Below are positions 17,289 through 26,522 of a stretch of 64,000 nt of DNA, piece by piece. The translations under genes were made by a program, and so were the position numbers. The stretch's first letter is position 1, and each line of letters opens with the position of its first letter. The stretch comes from Mesorhizobium sp. M8A.F.Ca.ET.218.01.1.1 (lineage in GTDB: Bacteria > Pseudomonadota > Alphaproteobacteria > Rhizobiales > Rhizobiaceae), in NCBI RefSeq assembly GCF_004791165.1, contig NZ_SRUZ01000003.1, forward strand, positions 682,001 through 746,000, read 5' to 3'. Below the pieces are notes generated by a model. The model searched no databases, was not told the DNA's origin, and saw nothing but the letters and a program-made list of their open reading frames with translations.

Positions 17289-18185
17289 GTGCTGACACGA
17301 CGTACAATGATTGGTGGCGGCGGGCTCCTGGCTTTGGGAGCTTCGCGAAACGTCGCCGCAACGGAGACAATGATGAGCGAACTGCCATTTGCCGCCACCA
17401 CGCCGGTGAGCGTCGCCCGGGTCGGGCTGAAGGCGCGTGATGCCGAAAGCCTCGCGGCCTATTACCGCCGGGTTGTCGGCCTGCAGGAACTGAGCCGTGC
17501 CGATGGCGCGATCACGCTCGGCGCTGCCAACCGTCCGCTGCTGGTTCTTGAGCCGGACGCGTCCGCCAAGCCGGACGATCCGCGCAGCGCCGGCCTCTTC
17601 CACACGGCTTTCCTGCTGCCAAGCCGCGCCGATCTCGGCCGTTGGATCAACCACGCCATATCAGACAAGATCGCCATCGAGGGGGCTTCGGATCATCTGG
17701 TCAGCGAAGCGCTGTATCTGACCGATCCCGAGGGCAATGGCATCGAGATCTATGCCGATCGCCGCCCGCAGGACTGGAAATGGAGCGGCGACAAGATCGC
17801 CATGGCGACCGAGCGGATGAACATTCCTTCTGTCGTTGCCGAAGTGCCGGCCGGCGATGCGGGCTGGCAGGGCGCGCCGGAAAACAGCATTGTCGGCCAC
17901 GTCCACCTCCGCGTCGGCAGGCCGGAAGAGGCCGAAGCCTGGTGGAACCAGGAATTCGGCTTCGACACGGTCGCCAAATATGGCGGCCAGGCGGTGTTCC
18001 TGTCGTCAGGCCATTACCACCACCACATCGGCGCCAATGCCTGGCAGAGCGCCGGCGCCGGTCGCCGCGACCCGTCTCGTTCGGGCCTCGCCTGGGTCGA
18101 AATGCGCTCGGACAATGTGGCGAGTGAAACGACCCGTGAGGACCCCTGGGGCACGGTGATCAGGACTGTTCCTGGCAAGGCGTGA
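17289..18185 (+). CDS. VOC (glyoxalase-fold) dioxygenase-like protein, possibly Tat-exported
   Basis: Two vicinal-oxygen-chelate modules: VARVGLKARDAESLAAYYRR begins the first, VGHVHLRVGRPEEAEAWWNQ the second (CatE-like layout). HVHLRV and the H in GHYHHHIGANAW with a C-terminal Glu (WVEMRS) match the metal-site pattern of this group. Two starts are plausible. GTG 17289 (or TTG 17286), preceded by GGAGG at 17272-17276, adds VLTRRTMIGGGGLLALG, which looks like a twin-arginine signal. ATG 17373 (MSELPFAA) is preceded by GGAGA and gives a cytoplasmic protein. The longer frame is reported because the RR signal is unlikely by chance. Confidence 0.8.
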   Translation: MLTRRTMIGGGGLLALGASRNVAATETMMSELPFAATTPVSVARVGLKARDAESLAAYYRRVVGLQELSRADGAITLGAANRPLLVLEPDASAKPDDPRSAGLFHTAFLLPSRADLGRWINHAISDKIAIEGASDHLVSEALYLTDPEGNGIEIYADRRPQDWKWSGDKIAMATERMNIPSVVAEVPAGDAGWQGAPENSIVGHVHLRVGRPEEAEAWWNQEFGFDTVAKYGGQAVFLSSGHYHHHIGANAWQSAGAGRRDPSRSGLAWVEMRSDNVASETTREDPWGTVIRTVPGKA

Positions 18186-18204
18186 TTGGCGTCAACACAG
18201 CTTC

Positions 18205-18370
18205 TTTCTCCCCGTTTACGGGGAGAAATGCCCGGCAGGGCAATGAGCGGCGGCGCCGAGGTTGCAAGGTTATCGCTTCTGACACAATGCGATGAGTAGC
18301 TTTACCCGTCGAAGTTGGCGCTGCCCCTCATCCGCCTGCCGGCACCTTCTCCCCGTGAACGGGGAGAAGG
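18205..18370. repeat. Bipartite palindromic repeat (BIME-like), copy 1
   Basis: Two related units in opposite orientation, 18205-18252 and 18322-18370. Each has a hairpin (TTCTCCCCGT..ACGGGGAGAA) followed by a GCCGGCAGG-like box and an ATGAG stretch. The 69-base middle contains GTTGCAAGGT (18261-18270), also present in the middle of the second pair at 29245-29398. It fills the space between two convergent genes and its hairpins may end both transcripts. Confidence 0.8.
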
Positions 18371-18375
18371 AAAGC

Positions 18376-19683
18376 TCACGCCTCCCCGAACACACGCTTG
18401 AAAATCGTGTCGACGTGCTTGGTGTGATAACCTAGGTCGAATTTCTCGCGGATTTGCGCCTCTGGCAGCGCTGCGGTCACTTCCTTGTCGGCCAGAAGTT
18501 CCTCAAGGAAATCAGCGCCTTGTTCCCATACTTTCATGGCGTTGCGCTGCACCAGCCGGTAGGAGTCCTCGCGCGACAGGCCGGCCTGCGTCAACGCCAG
18601 CATCACGCGCTGGGAATGCACCAGTCCTCGGAACTTGTTCATGTTGTTCAGCATGTTCTCGGGATAGACGACGAGTTTGTCGACGACGCTGGTCAGACGT
18701 GACAGCGCGAAATCGAGCGTCACGGTGGCGTCCGGGCCGATCATGCGCTCGACCGACGAATGCGAAATGTCGCGTTCGTGCCAAAGGGCCACGTTCTCCA
18801 TCGCCGGCAACGCCATGGAGCGCACCATGCGGGCGAGGCCGGTGAGGTTTTCGGTCAGCACCGGATTGCGTTTGTGCGGCATCGCCGACGAGCCCTTCTG
18901 GCCCGGCGAAAAAAACTCTTCCGCTTCCAGCACTTCGGTGCGCTGCAGATGCCGGACTTCGATCGCCAGCCGCTCGATCGAGGAGGCAATGACGCCGAGC
19001 GTGGCGAAGAACATGGCGTGGCGGTCGCGCGGGATCACTTGCGTTGATACCGGTTCCGGCTTCAGTCCCAGCTTTTGGGCTACATGTTCCTCGACATAGG
19101 GCTCGATGTTGGCAAAGGTGCCGACCGCCCCTGAAATCGCACAGGTGGCAATGTCTTCGCGCGCGTGCACCAGCCTCTCGCGGCAGCGCGAGAATTCGGC
19201 ATAGGCCTGCGCCAGCTTGATACCGAAGGTGGTCGGCTCGGCATGGATGCCGTGGCTGCGGCCGATTGTGACGGTGTCCTTGTGCTCGAAGGCGCGGCGC
19301 TTGAGCGCTGCAAGCAACGCATCGATGTCGGCGAGCAGAATGTCGCTGGCACGGGTGAGTTGCACCGCAAAGCAGGTGTCGAGCACATCAGATGACGTCA
19401 TGCCCTGATGGATGAAGCGCGCATCGGGTCCGACGAATTCGGCAAGATGGGTGAGGAAGGCGATGACGTCATGCTTGGTGACGCGCTCGATCGCGTCGAT
19501 CTTCTCGACGTCGAATTCCGCAGCACTTCCCTTTTCCCAGATGGTTTTGGCCGCTTCCTTGGGGATGACGCCCAGTTCGGCCAGCGCGTCGCAGGCATGG
19601 GCCTCGATTTCGAACCAGATGCGAAACCGGGTTTCGGGCGACCAGATGGCGACCATTTCCGGCCGGGAGTAGCGAGGGATCAT
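18376..19683 (-). CDS. purB: Adenylosuccinate lyase
   Basis: A 435-residue PurB of the fumarase/aspartase superfamily. GSSAMPHKRNPVLTENLTGL is the superfamily signature loop carrying the catalytic serine, TSSDVLDTCF and GRSHGIHAEPTTFG the other conserved regions with the general acid histidine. It acts twice in purine synthesis: SAICAR to AICAR and adenylosuccinate to AMP. It is a single gene, unlike the purC-S-Q group, with repeats on both sides. Confidence 0.98.
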   Translation of the reverse strand: MIPRYSRPEMVAIWSPETRFRIWFEIEAHACDALAELGVIPKEAAKTIWEKGSAAEFDVEKIDAIERVTKHDVIAFLTHLAEFVGPDARFIHQGMTSSDVLDTCFAVQLTRASDILLADIDALLAALKRRAFEHKDTVTIGRSHGIHAEPTTFGIKLAQAYAEFSRCRERLVHAREDIATCAISGAVGTFANIEPYVEEHVAQKLGLKPEPVSTQVIPRDRHAMFFATLGVIASSIERLAIEVRHLQRTEVLEAEEFFSPGQKGSSAMPHKRNPVLTENLTGLARMVRSMALPAMENVALWHERDISHSSVERMIGPDATVTLDFALSRLTSVVDKLVVYPENMLNNMNKFRGLVHSQRVMLALTQAGLSREDSYRLVQRNAMKVWEQGADFLEELLADKEVTAALPEAQIREKFDLGYHTKHVDTIFKRVFGEA

Positions 19684-19700
19684 CGGTCTGTCCTGATTTG

Positions 19701-19806
19701 TCTAAAGCAATTCCAGGAAAAGTGCGCAGCGGTTTTCCGTCCGGAATTGCGAAAAAGAAAAAGTTAGAGCGGATCGGCGATTCTATCAAACGCTGAACCG
19801 CTCCAG
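19701..19806. repeat. Rhizobial dispersed palindromic repeat
   Basis: An element of about 105 bases built of two hairpins: GCAATTCC (19707-19714) with GGAATTGC (19743-19750), and GAGCGG (19767-19772) with CCGCTC (19798-19803). From memory this sequence is widely dispersed in Mesorhizobium and relatives. It lies just upstream of purB. Confidence 0.7.
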
Positions 19807-19841
19807 GTTGGCCCGCCTCCTACCAGAGGTGGACCAAATGC

Positions 19842-20366
19842 TCAACGCTGATGCCGCGCAAACCAGATGCCGGCAGCGAACAAGGCGACAAAACCAAGCG
19901 GAAAATAGAGCCGGATGCCCAGCACCACGAACTGGTAGGACGCCACCGCCACCGTGAAGGCAAGCTGAAAGCCCCAGGTGAGGGTGAATGCGGGCGCATG
20001 CCATTCGGCATAATAGGACCGGTACTGCAGCGCATACAGCCCGGCGGTCAGGCCAATCGTCGCCGCGGCGAGGCACACCAATGCCGCGGCGAAGGCGACC
20101 TCGGAGCCTCTTCCGAGCGAGACCAGCCGCGCCGCGAACAGGCCAACCGGAAACGCCAAGGCGCCGCCTGCGGCGAACAGCAGCGACACTGTGCGGATCT
20201 TGCCCGGCGTCACCCAATTGTCCAGAAACAGGTTGACGAGTGCGCTGGCGCCCATCGCGGCTGCCCACAGCAGGGCGCCGAGAAGCGCTGCGCGCGGTCT
20301 CGGCATCGCGTCGCGAAGGCGGCGCAGGGCGCGATTGCTCCTGACGGGTCGGACAAGCCCTGTCAC
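19842..20366 (-). CDS. Integral membrane protein of unknown function
   Basis: A 174-residue protein with four or five hydrophobic helices (about residues 27-47, 59-80, 90-113, 128-147 and 152-168) and a basic N-terminus. I recognise no family. Its start overlaps the stop of the DUF2259 gene by four bases, so the two are co-transcribed and probably coupled. Confidence 0.7.
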   Translation of the reverse strand: MTGLVRPVRSNRALRRLRDAMPRPRAALLGALLWAAAMGASALVNLFLDNWVTPGKIRTVSLLFAAGGALAFPVGLFAARLVSLGRGSEVAFAAALVCLAAATIGLTAGLYALQYRSYYAEWHAPAFTLTWGFQLAFTVAVASYQFVVLGIRLYFPLGFVALFAAGIWFARHQR

Positions 20367-21088
20367 AGGCGGCCGGTCACGGCGATCCAGCGAAAGTCCG
20401 GCCCCTCGAAACCATATTGGCGCACCGCGATCAGAACCGCATAGGCGCTGAGGCTGTCCATTGAGAATGTCTGCACCGCGCCGATGCGGTAGCCGTTCGG
20501 GCAGCCCCGGCTCTTGGGGATCGCCTTGTCCTCGTGCAGCAATTTGGTGGTGCCGCCATCCTGCGCCTCGATTCGCAGCAGACGAAAGCCATTGATCTCG
20601 CCCTGGCTGTCGCAGCCTTCGGTGTTGTTCATGCCGATCTCGTCCAACCGGAACTCGAGCGGCTGATCGACCGGGGAGAAGATCGGCCTCGGATTGACCG
20701 CCATGCGATGCGGATCGGCTGAAAGCTCGGTCACCGGGTTGAAACCGGCGGTGATGCCGCGATTGGCATTCAGCTCGGCCTGGCCGACAATGGCTTCGCC
20801 CTTTTGCCGGGCCTGGACGCGGGCAGCGTCGAGCGTTGCATTCTCATCGTCGAGCCGGACCCTGATCGGCGTGCCCTTGAGAAAGCTGTCGCTGCTTGTG
20901 TCGATGTAATAGCGGTTGGCATAGGGAAAGCCCGACCCGTCCTGGACGCCGTATTCCTCGAAGGCGAAGACGCTGCCATCCCGGGTGAAGCCGAGAATTT
21001 CAAGTTCCGCGACATCGCCGGCCTGGGCGGCGATCGACGCCGCGAGCTGCGCTGCCAGGGAAACGGCAAACAGGAAAAGCATTCGCAT
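20363..21088 (-). CDS. DUF2259 secreted protein
   Basis: A 241-residue exported protein with signal peptide MRMLFLFAVSLAAQLAASIA and cleavage near AQAGD. The DUF2259 features are ILGFTRDGSVFAFEEYGVQD and SGFPYANRYYIDT at the mature N-terminus. These periplasmic proteins of rhizobia are of unknown function. The start at 21088 is chosen because the upstream part of the longer frame is not signal-like; the second ATG two codons on is equally possible. Coupled to the downstream membrane protein gene. Confidence 0.85.
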   Translation of the reverse strand: MRMLFLFAVSLAAQLAASIAAQAGDVAELEILGFTRDGSVFAFEEYGVQDGSGFPYANRYYIDTSSDSFLKGTPIRVRLDDENATLDAARVQARQKGEAIVGQAELNANRGITAGFNPVTELSADPHRMAVNPRPIFSPVDQPLEFRLDEIGMNNTEGCDSQGEINGFRLLRIEAQDGGTTKLLHEDKAIPKSRGCPNGYRIGAVQTFSMDSLSAYAVLIAVRQYGFEGPDFRWIAVTGRL

Positions 21089-21221
21089 CGTTTTCACCCC
21101 GGCAGCCGTGATCGTTTCAATCCCTAGCACGACGAAATCAAAACGTCGTGCGGACCAAAGCCGATGCATCCAATCCGCTCGTCATTTGTTATTGTCGGCA
21201 ATCCCCAATGGAGAAGCTACC

Positions 21222-21476
21222 ATGACCGACACCAGCAAAATTCGTGAGCACATGGAAGTCGTCGGCGCCGATGGCGTGCATATCGGCACGGTCGACAAGG
21301 TGGATGGCCAGCGCATCAAGCTGACCAAGGCCGATAGCGGCGAGGGCGCTCACAAGGGCCATCATCATTATATTTCCCTGGCCCTGGTTGCCGAGGTCGA
21401 TGGCAAGAAGGTTTGGCTGTCGGCGAATTCCGATGTCGCGGTGACGTTCGAGGAAGAGAAATCCGATCCGGTTTGA
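21222..21476 (+). CDS. DUF2171 domain protein
   Basis: An 84-residue protein: KIREHMEVVGADGVHIGTVD, DGQRIKLTKAD, HKGHHHYISLALVAEVDGKK, the PRC-barrel-like DUF2171 pattern, including a histidine-rich HKGHHHY turn. GGAGAAG lies just upstream of the ATG. Small, cytoplasmic, function unknown; relatives are often stress-induced, but I found no EcfG consensus upstream. Confidence 0.88.
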   Translation: MTDTSKIREHMEVVGADGVHIGTVDKVDGQRIKLTKADSGEGAHKGHHHYISLALVAEVDGKKVWLSANSDVAVTFEEEKSDPV

Positions 21477-21485
21477 TCGAAGGCC

Positions 21486-22511
21486 TTAGCCCAGGCGCGA
21501 CGACCAGACTGGGAACAAATCATTATCGGCTGGCGTCGCGGCAAACACCCCGCGGCTGATGGCGCGTGCCATGGTCGCGCCGGCCACGGCGTAGAGGTCG
21601 ACCGCGGCGTCGGCGGTGAGTTCGATCCCGCTCTTGCCGGTCGCCAACGCGAACACCAGATCGCCGTCGGCCGGCGTATGGGTCGGCCAGATGGCGCGCA
21701 CGAAGCCGTCATGCGCCGCAATCGCCAGGCGTTTCGCGGCGGCCTTGGTGAGGACCGCGTCCGTCGCGATGACGGCGATGGTCGTGTTGCCGCCGGTTTC
21801 CATCTGCCGCCCGTGTTCCTTGTCGCGGTATTTCAGCAAGATCCGCTTGGCGTCTTCGGGCATGGGCGAGGGATAGCCGAGCCCGCCGAATTCATCGCCG
21901 ATTTCGAAGGGCGCCGCCCAGAAATGGCGGGTGCGGCCAACGGTTACAGAGCCGGTCGGGTTGACGGCGGCCAGCGCGCCGATGGTGATGCCATTGTCCA
22001 GCAGCGTCGAGGCGGAGCCAAGGCCGCCCTTCAGGCCCGAAGTCAGTGCGCCGGTGCCGGCGCCGGCCGTGCCAAGCAGGAAATCGGCAGCGGCAGCCTG
22101 CACCGACTCGTAGCCGAGGTCGCGATAGGGCGGATAACGGCCCCAGTCCTTGTCGCCGCCATTGCGCAGGTCGAATAGGATCGCCGCTGGCACGATCGGC
22201 ACCCGGAAGCCGCCCACCTCGAGGCCGATGCCGCGCTCGCGCAGCGCGGCCTGCACGCCGGACGCGGCATCGAGGCCGAAAGCCGAACCGCCCGACAGCA
22301 CAACGGCATGGATTGTCTCGACGGAATTGTGCGGTTCCAGCAAATCCGTCTCGCGGGTGCCGGGCGCGCCGCCCAGGATCTGGACACCCGCCACCGCCGG
22401 CTCGTCGCAAAGCACGGTCGTCACGCCGGACTTCAGCCTGGCATCGGAAGTGTTGCCGACGCGCAGGCCGGCAACGTCCGATATGAGATTGCGCGGGCCG
22501 GTGCGGAACAT
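21486..22511 (-). CDS. P1 family peptidase (DmpA/BapA-like aminopeptidase)
   Basis: A 341-residue member of the self-processing P1 family (Ntn-like hydrolases such as DmpA L-aminopeptidase D-esterase). It begins NLISDVAGLRVGNTSDARL, the family opening, and has VVLSGGSAFGLDAASGV and TIGALAAVNPTGSV, near the region where precursors cleave to expose the nucleophile. Its start overlaps the stop of the upstream periplasmic binding protein gene by a single base (22511), so the two are in one transcript. It may process a peptide or amide taken up by that system. Confidence 0.9.
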   Translation of the reverse strand: MFRTGPRNLISDVAGLRVGNTSDARLKSGVTTVLCDEPAVAGVQILGGAPGTRETDLLEPHNSVETIHAVVLSGGSAFGLDAASGVQAALRERGIGLEVGGFRVPIVPAAILFDLRNGGDKDWGRYPPYRDLGYESVQAAAADFLLGTAGAGTGALTSGLKGGLGSASTLLDNGITIGALAAVNPTGSVTVGRTRHFWAAPFEIGDEFGGLGYPSPMPEDAKRILLKYRDKEHGRQMETGGNTTIAVIATDAVLTKAAAKRLAIAAHDGFVRAIWPTHTPADGDLVFALATGKSGIELTADAAVDLYAVAGATMARAISRGVFAATPADNDLFPVWSSRLG

Positions 22512-23584
22512 CAGTTGTTTTCCAAGGGCACGAAGCGGGTGCCGTCGAAGCGGAAGACACGGTAGGGGCTCCGGCTGAGGTCGCCCTTGGCGTCGAAGCG
22601 GACCGGCCCGATCGCCGTGGTGAAATCATGCCCGGTGAGTGCGTCGGTCAGCGGCTTGCCGGAGCTTTCGGACAAGGCTGCCGCCGCCTTGGCGATCTCA
22701 ACTGCGGCATAGCCTGGCAAGGTATAGCCGTCCGGCACGATCTTTCGCGCGGCGAAGCTCTCCAGCACTTTAGGGCTCGCGATATCCGCCCATTCCGGCT
22801 GGGCGATCATCAGCGTACCGGATGCATAGGGCACGTCACCGGGCGGCGTGCGCAGGTTTTCGCCGCCGGCAAGGACGATGCCGGCCTGGAGCTGGGCGGC
22901 ATCGCGCCCCATGATGGCGATGTCGTCACCGTCGCCGCCGGCAAAGACATGCGTGGCGCCAGCCTTCTTCAGCCGTCCGATCAGGCCGATCTGGTTGTCG
23001 AGCTGCGGCCGGAACGTGTCGACGAAGACCGGTTTCAACGCTGCCTGCTCCGCCGCGGCGCGAAATGTCTCGGCGATCTCGCGGCCATAGATGGTGCCGT
23101 CGTCGATGATGGCGAACAATTCATCACGCCACAGGCGGGTCAGGTTAGAGGCGACGGCGTTGCGCTCGTCATCGCCGCGCGGCCCGAGGCGATAGACCGG
23201 CCAGCCGGTCTTGGCGCGGCGGTCGGTCAGGCTTTCGGTTCGCACGCCGACGGTGATGACCGGGATGTTGGCGTCCTTCAGGATAGGCATCGCCGCTTCG
23301 ATCGCCTCCGTGCAGAGAAAGCCGATCACGACATTGACCTTGGCTGCCGCGAACTCCCTTGCCGCCGCGGCGCCGCCGTCGCCGGTGCAGGCGTCATCCA
23401 CGGTCTTGAGCTGGACGCCGTCCGCCTCCGCGGCGAGTTCGGCGCCAGCCTCGATCTGCTTGCCGAGGATGGCCGACGGTCCCGACAGGGGCGCGGCGAC
23501 CCCGATCGTGAGCGTCTGTGCGCCAGCGGCACCGGTCAGCAACAGCCAGGCCAGTGCGATGGATATCGTTGCCCCGGATCCCAT
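22511..23584 (-). CDS. ABC transporter substrate-binding protein (branched-chain amino acid type)
   Basis: A 357-residue type I periplasmic binding protein. The signal peptide is MGSGATISIALAWLLLTGAAGAQ with cleavage near AGAQ-TLTIG. TIGVAAPLSGPSAILGKQIE and FLCTEAIEAAMPILKDANIP are typical of LivJ/amide-binding proteins. The start at 23584 is preferred over the longer frame because it directly precedes the signal. No permease or ATPase genes accompany it; it is paired only with the P1 peptidase gene. Confidence 0.87.
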   Translation of the reverse strand: MGSGATISIALAWLLLTGAAGAQTLTIGVAAPLSGPSAILGKQIEAGAELAAEADGVQLKTVDDACTGDGGAAAAREFAAAKVNVVIGFLCTEAIEAAMPILKDANIPVITVGVRTESLTDRRAKTGWPVYRLGPRGDDERNAVASNLTRLWRDELFAIIDDGTIYGREIAETFRAAAEQAALKPVFVDTFRPQLDNQIGLIGRLKKAGATHVFAGGDGDDIAIMGRDAAQLQAGIVLAGGENLRTPPGDVPYASGTLMIAQPEWADIASPKVLESFAARKIVPDGYTLPGYAAVEIAKAAAALSESSGKPLTDALTGHDFTTAIGPVRFDAKGDLSRSPYRVFRFDGTRFVPLENN

Positions 23585-23763
23585 CCTGCCGAACCGTCCC
23601 TCCAAGCCCGCGACGTCGCGTGGGCACCAATTCCCGCCAAGACCTAAAGGCTGTCCGGCCTTGGTGCAACACGCGAATTCGGGATATGGGCCAAGCACTT
23701 CGCTTGTGGCATGTGATGTCTGGCCATATATGTCAGGCGAACAATGGCCACGGAAACTTTCCA

Positions 23764-24291
23764 GTGCTGAAGAAGAACGATATTGGACCGCAAGCCTATC
23801 GCGACGCGATGAGCCATTTTGCCGGTCACGTCCATGTGGTGACCACCGATGGGCCCGCCGGCAAGCGCGGGGCGACGGTGATCGCGGCCTGTTCGGTGTC
23901 GGACACGCCGCCGACCATCCTGGTATGCCTCAATCGTGAAAATGCCAAGAATGAGCTTTTCGTGAAGAACGGCAAATTTGCCCTGAACACGCTGGCTTCG
24001 CACCAGGAGCCGCTGTCGATTGGATTCTCCGGCATGACTGGGTTGCCGGTCGAAGAGCGTTTCGCGCTCGGCGAATGGGATGTCATTTCCACTGGTGCGC
24101 CGACATTGAAGGGCGCGCTCGCCGTGTTCGACTGCGAGTTGATCGATACCAAGGACCTGGCCACCCATCGTGTGCTTTTTGGCAAGGTGACAGGCCTGCG
24201 TATGGGCGATAATTTGCGGCCGCTGATTTACCACGCACGCGGCTACCACGTTCTGGAAAGTGGGGCGGCCGCACCTACGGAGAAGGAATGA
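23764..24291 (+). CDS. Flavin reductase family protein
   Basis: About 175 residues of the flavin reductase-like (FMN-binding split barrel) fold: AYRDAMSHFAGHVHVVTTDG, RGATVIAACSVSDTPPTILV, NGKFALNTL and the C-terminal HARGYHVLE. Such proteins reduce FMN or FAD with NADH for a partner monooxygenase. The start is uncertain: GTG 23764 (VLKKNDIGP) with GGAAA upstream, or ATG 23716. The stop overlaps the MoxR start (ATGA), tying it to the maturation operon that follows. Confidence 0.88.
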   Translation: MLKKNDIGPQAYRDAMSHFAGHVHVVTTDGPAGKRGATVIAACSVSDTPPTILVCLNRENAKNELFVKNGKFALNTLASHQEPLSIGFSGMTGLPVEERFALGEWDVISTGAPTLKGALAVFDCELIDTKDLATHRVLFGKVTGLRMGDNLRPLIYHARGYHVLESGAAAPTEKE

Positions 24292-25217
24292 GCGACTTGA
24301 AACCGCGCCCCGTGCCGGGGACGATCGAGGAAACGCTCGATCTCCTGACCGGTGCGGACTATGTCGCGGACCGGTCGCTGGCAACGGTGCTTTTCCTGTC
24401 GCTGCGCATGAAACGGCCGCTTTTCCTCGAGGGCGAGGCCGGCGTCGGCAAGACCGAGATCGCCAAGGTGTTGGCAGAGGCGCTCGGCCGCCGGCTGATC
24501 CGCCTGCAGTGCTATGAGGGGCTCGATGTCTCCTCGGCCGTCTATGAATGGAATTACGCCGCGCAGATGATCGAGATTCGCATGGAGGAGGCGGCCGGCA
24601 AGGTCGAGCGCTCCGCCATGGAGCGCAACGTCTTTTCCGAAAAATACCTGATCCGTCGGCCGGTGCTCGATGCGCTGACCGGAAAGACGGGTGCGGCCCC
24701 GGTCTTCCTGATCGACGAGCTCGACCGCACCGATGAAGCGTTCGAAGCCTTCCTGCTCGAAATCCTCTCCGACTTCCAAGTGACGGTGCCTGAACTCGGC
24801 ACCATCAAGGCGGAAGAGCCGCCGATCGTCATCATCACCACCAACCGCACACGCGAGATCCACGACGCGCTGAAGCGGCGCTGCCTCTACCACTGGGTCG
24901 ATTATCCCGATGCGGAACGAGAGCTGGAGATCGTGCGCCGCAAGGTGCCACGGGCCAACCAGCGGCTTTCCGCTGAAGTGGTCTCCTTCATCCAGAAGCT
25001 GCGCCAGATCGAACTGTTCAAGGTGCCGGGCGTCGCCGAGACTATCGACTGGGCCGGGGCGCTGACCGAACTCGACAAGGTGGCGCTCGATCCGGAGACC
25101 GTGTCCGACACGATCGGCGTGTTGCTGAAATACCAGGACGACATTGCCCGCATCGGCGCGGGCGAGGGCCGGCGCATCCTCGACGAGGTCAAGGCCGAGC
25201 TCGCGGCGGCGGAGTAG
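24288..25217 (+). CDS. MoxR family AAA+ ATPase (CoxD-like)
   Basis: A 309-residue AAA+ ATPase. Walker A is GEAGVGKT at 49-56, Walker B VFLIDEL at 139-145, sensor 1 ITTNRTREI follows. CoxD of Oligotropha, the model of this subgroup, is a chaperone needed to insert the Cu-S-Mo centre of CO dehydrogenase and works with CoxE. The gene overlaps the flavin reductase gene by four bases and is six bases from the VWA gene, the classic MoxR-VWA pairing. Confidence 0.93.
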   Translation: MSDLKPRPVPGTIEETLDLLTGADYVADRSLATVLFLSLRMKRPLFLEGEAGVGKTEIAKVLAEALGRRLIRLQCYEGLDVSSAVYEWNYAAQMIEIRMEEAAGKVERSAMERNVFSEKYLIRRPVLDALTGKTGAAPVFLIDELDRTDEAFEAFLLEILSDFQVTVPELGTIKAEEPPIVIITTNRTREIHDALKRRCLYHWVDYPDAERELEIVRRKVPRANQRLSAEVVSFIQKLRQIELFKVPGVAETIDWAGALTELDKVALDPETVSDTIGVLLKYQDDIARIGAGEGRRILDEVKAELAAAE

Positions 25218-25222
25218 CAAGA

Positions 25223-26473
25223 GTGAACACGCCGCGTCCCGACCCAAGAGAGGCGACGGCCGACGGCCGGATCGCCGACAACATCGTCTATTTCGCCCGC
25301 ACCTTGCGCAAGGCCGGCATGCGGGTCGGGCCAGCCTCGGTCAAGGACGCCATCGAGGCGGTACTCGTCTCCGGCATCGGCTCGCGCGATGATTTCTACT
25401 GGACGCTGCACGCCGTGCTGGTGTCCCGGCACGAGGATCATGCCATCTTCGACGAAGCCTTCAGGCTGTTCTGGAAATCGCGTGAACTGATCGAGAAGCT
25501 GCTGGCGATGTTTTCGCCGGTGGCGCCTGACGTCAGGGAGAAGCAGAAGCCGCGCGCGGCCGAAAGCCGTGTCAGTCAAGCGATGTTCGAGGGTCACCAG
25601 AAGAACCAGCCGCCTCGGGAAATCCCCGAGATCGAGGTCGATGCCCGCTTCACTTTCTCCGGCAACGAGCTGTTGCGGGGCAAGGATTTCGCGCAGATGA
25701 ACGCAGCCGAGATGGCCGACGCCAGGAAGGCGATTGCGGCGTTGCGGCTGCCCGTGGACATGGTGCGGACCAGGCGCTTCAAGGCCGATGCGCACGGCCG
25801 CCGCATTGATCCGCGCGCCATGATGCGCGCGGCCGCGCGCACCGGCGGTGAATTGATCCTGCCGAAATTCCGCTCGGTCCGCGAAGTCCACCCGCCTCTG
25901 GTGGTGCTGGCCGACATTTCCGGTTCGATGAGCCAGTACACGCGCATCTTCCTGCATTTCCTGCATGCCCTGACGGAAAAGCGCCGGCGCGTGCATACCT
26001 TTGTCTTCGGCACGCGGCTGACCAATCTCACCCGGCAGATGCGCCACCGCGATCCCGATGCCGCCCTTGCCGACTGTTCGGCGGCGGTCAAGGACTGGTC
26101 CGGCGGCACGCGCATCGGCGATACGCTGGCCGAGTTCAACCTTGTATGGTCGCGGCGCGTGCTGGGGCAGGGCGCCGTGGTGCTTCTGATCACCGACGGG
26201 CTGGAGCGTGACGATGTCGTGGGCTTGTCGGAAGAGATGGAGCGGCTGCACAAATCCTGCCGGCGGCTGATCTGGCTGAACCCTTTGCTGCGCTTCGACG
26301 GTTTTCAGGCGCGGCCCCGCGGTGTGAAGGCGATGCTGCCGCATGTCGACGAATTCCGTTCGGTGCACAATCTCGACGCGCTCGCCGATCTCTGCGCCTC
26401 GCTGGACAAGAAATCGGCGCTTTCGGTCGATCCGCGGCGGTGGATGGATGCTGGCGCCAGGCACGCCGCATAG
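25223..26473 (+). CDS. VWA domain protein, CoxE-like
   Basis: A 416-residue protein with a C-terminal von Willebrand A domain; the MIDAS motif DISGSMS is at residues 231-237 and LITDGLERDD follows. The N-terminal half is helical (CoxE type). CoxE partners the MoxR ATPase CoxD in maturing molybdenum hydroxylases. Position directly after the MoxR gene supports that. It starts at a GTG five bases after the MoxR stop. Confidence 0.92.
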   Translation: MNTPRPDPREATADGRIADNIVYFARTLRKAGMRVGPASVKDAIEAVLVSGIGSRDDFYWTLHAVLVSRHEDHAIFDEAFRLFWKSRELIEKLLAMFSPVAPDVREKQKPRAAESRVSQAMFEGHQKNQPPREIPEIEVDARFTFSGNELLRGKDFAQMNAAEMADARKAIAALRLPVDMVRTRRFKADAHGRRIDPRAMMRAAARTGGELILPKFRSVREVHPPLVVLADISGSMSQYTRIFLHFLHALTEKRRRVHTFVFGTRLTNLTRQMRHRDPDAALADCSAAVKDWSGGTRIGDTLAEFNLVWSRRVLGQGAVVLLITDGLERDDVVGLSEEMERLHKSCRRLIWLNPLLRFDGFQARPRGVKAMLPHVDEFRSVHNLDALADLCASLDKKSALSVDPRRWMDAGARHAA

Positions 26474-26522
26474 CCATATGTTTCCCGGCTCCTTGAAAAA
26501 ACAGACCCTGAGAGAAGCAACG

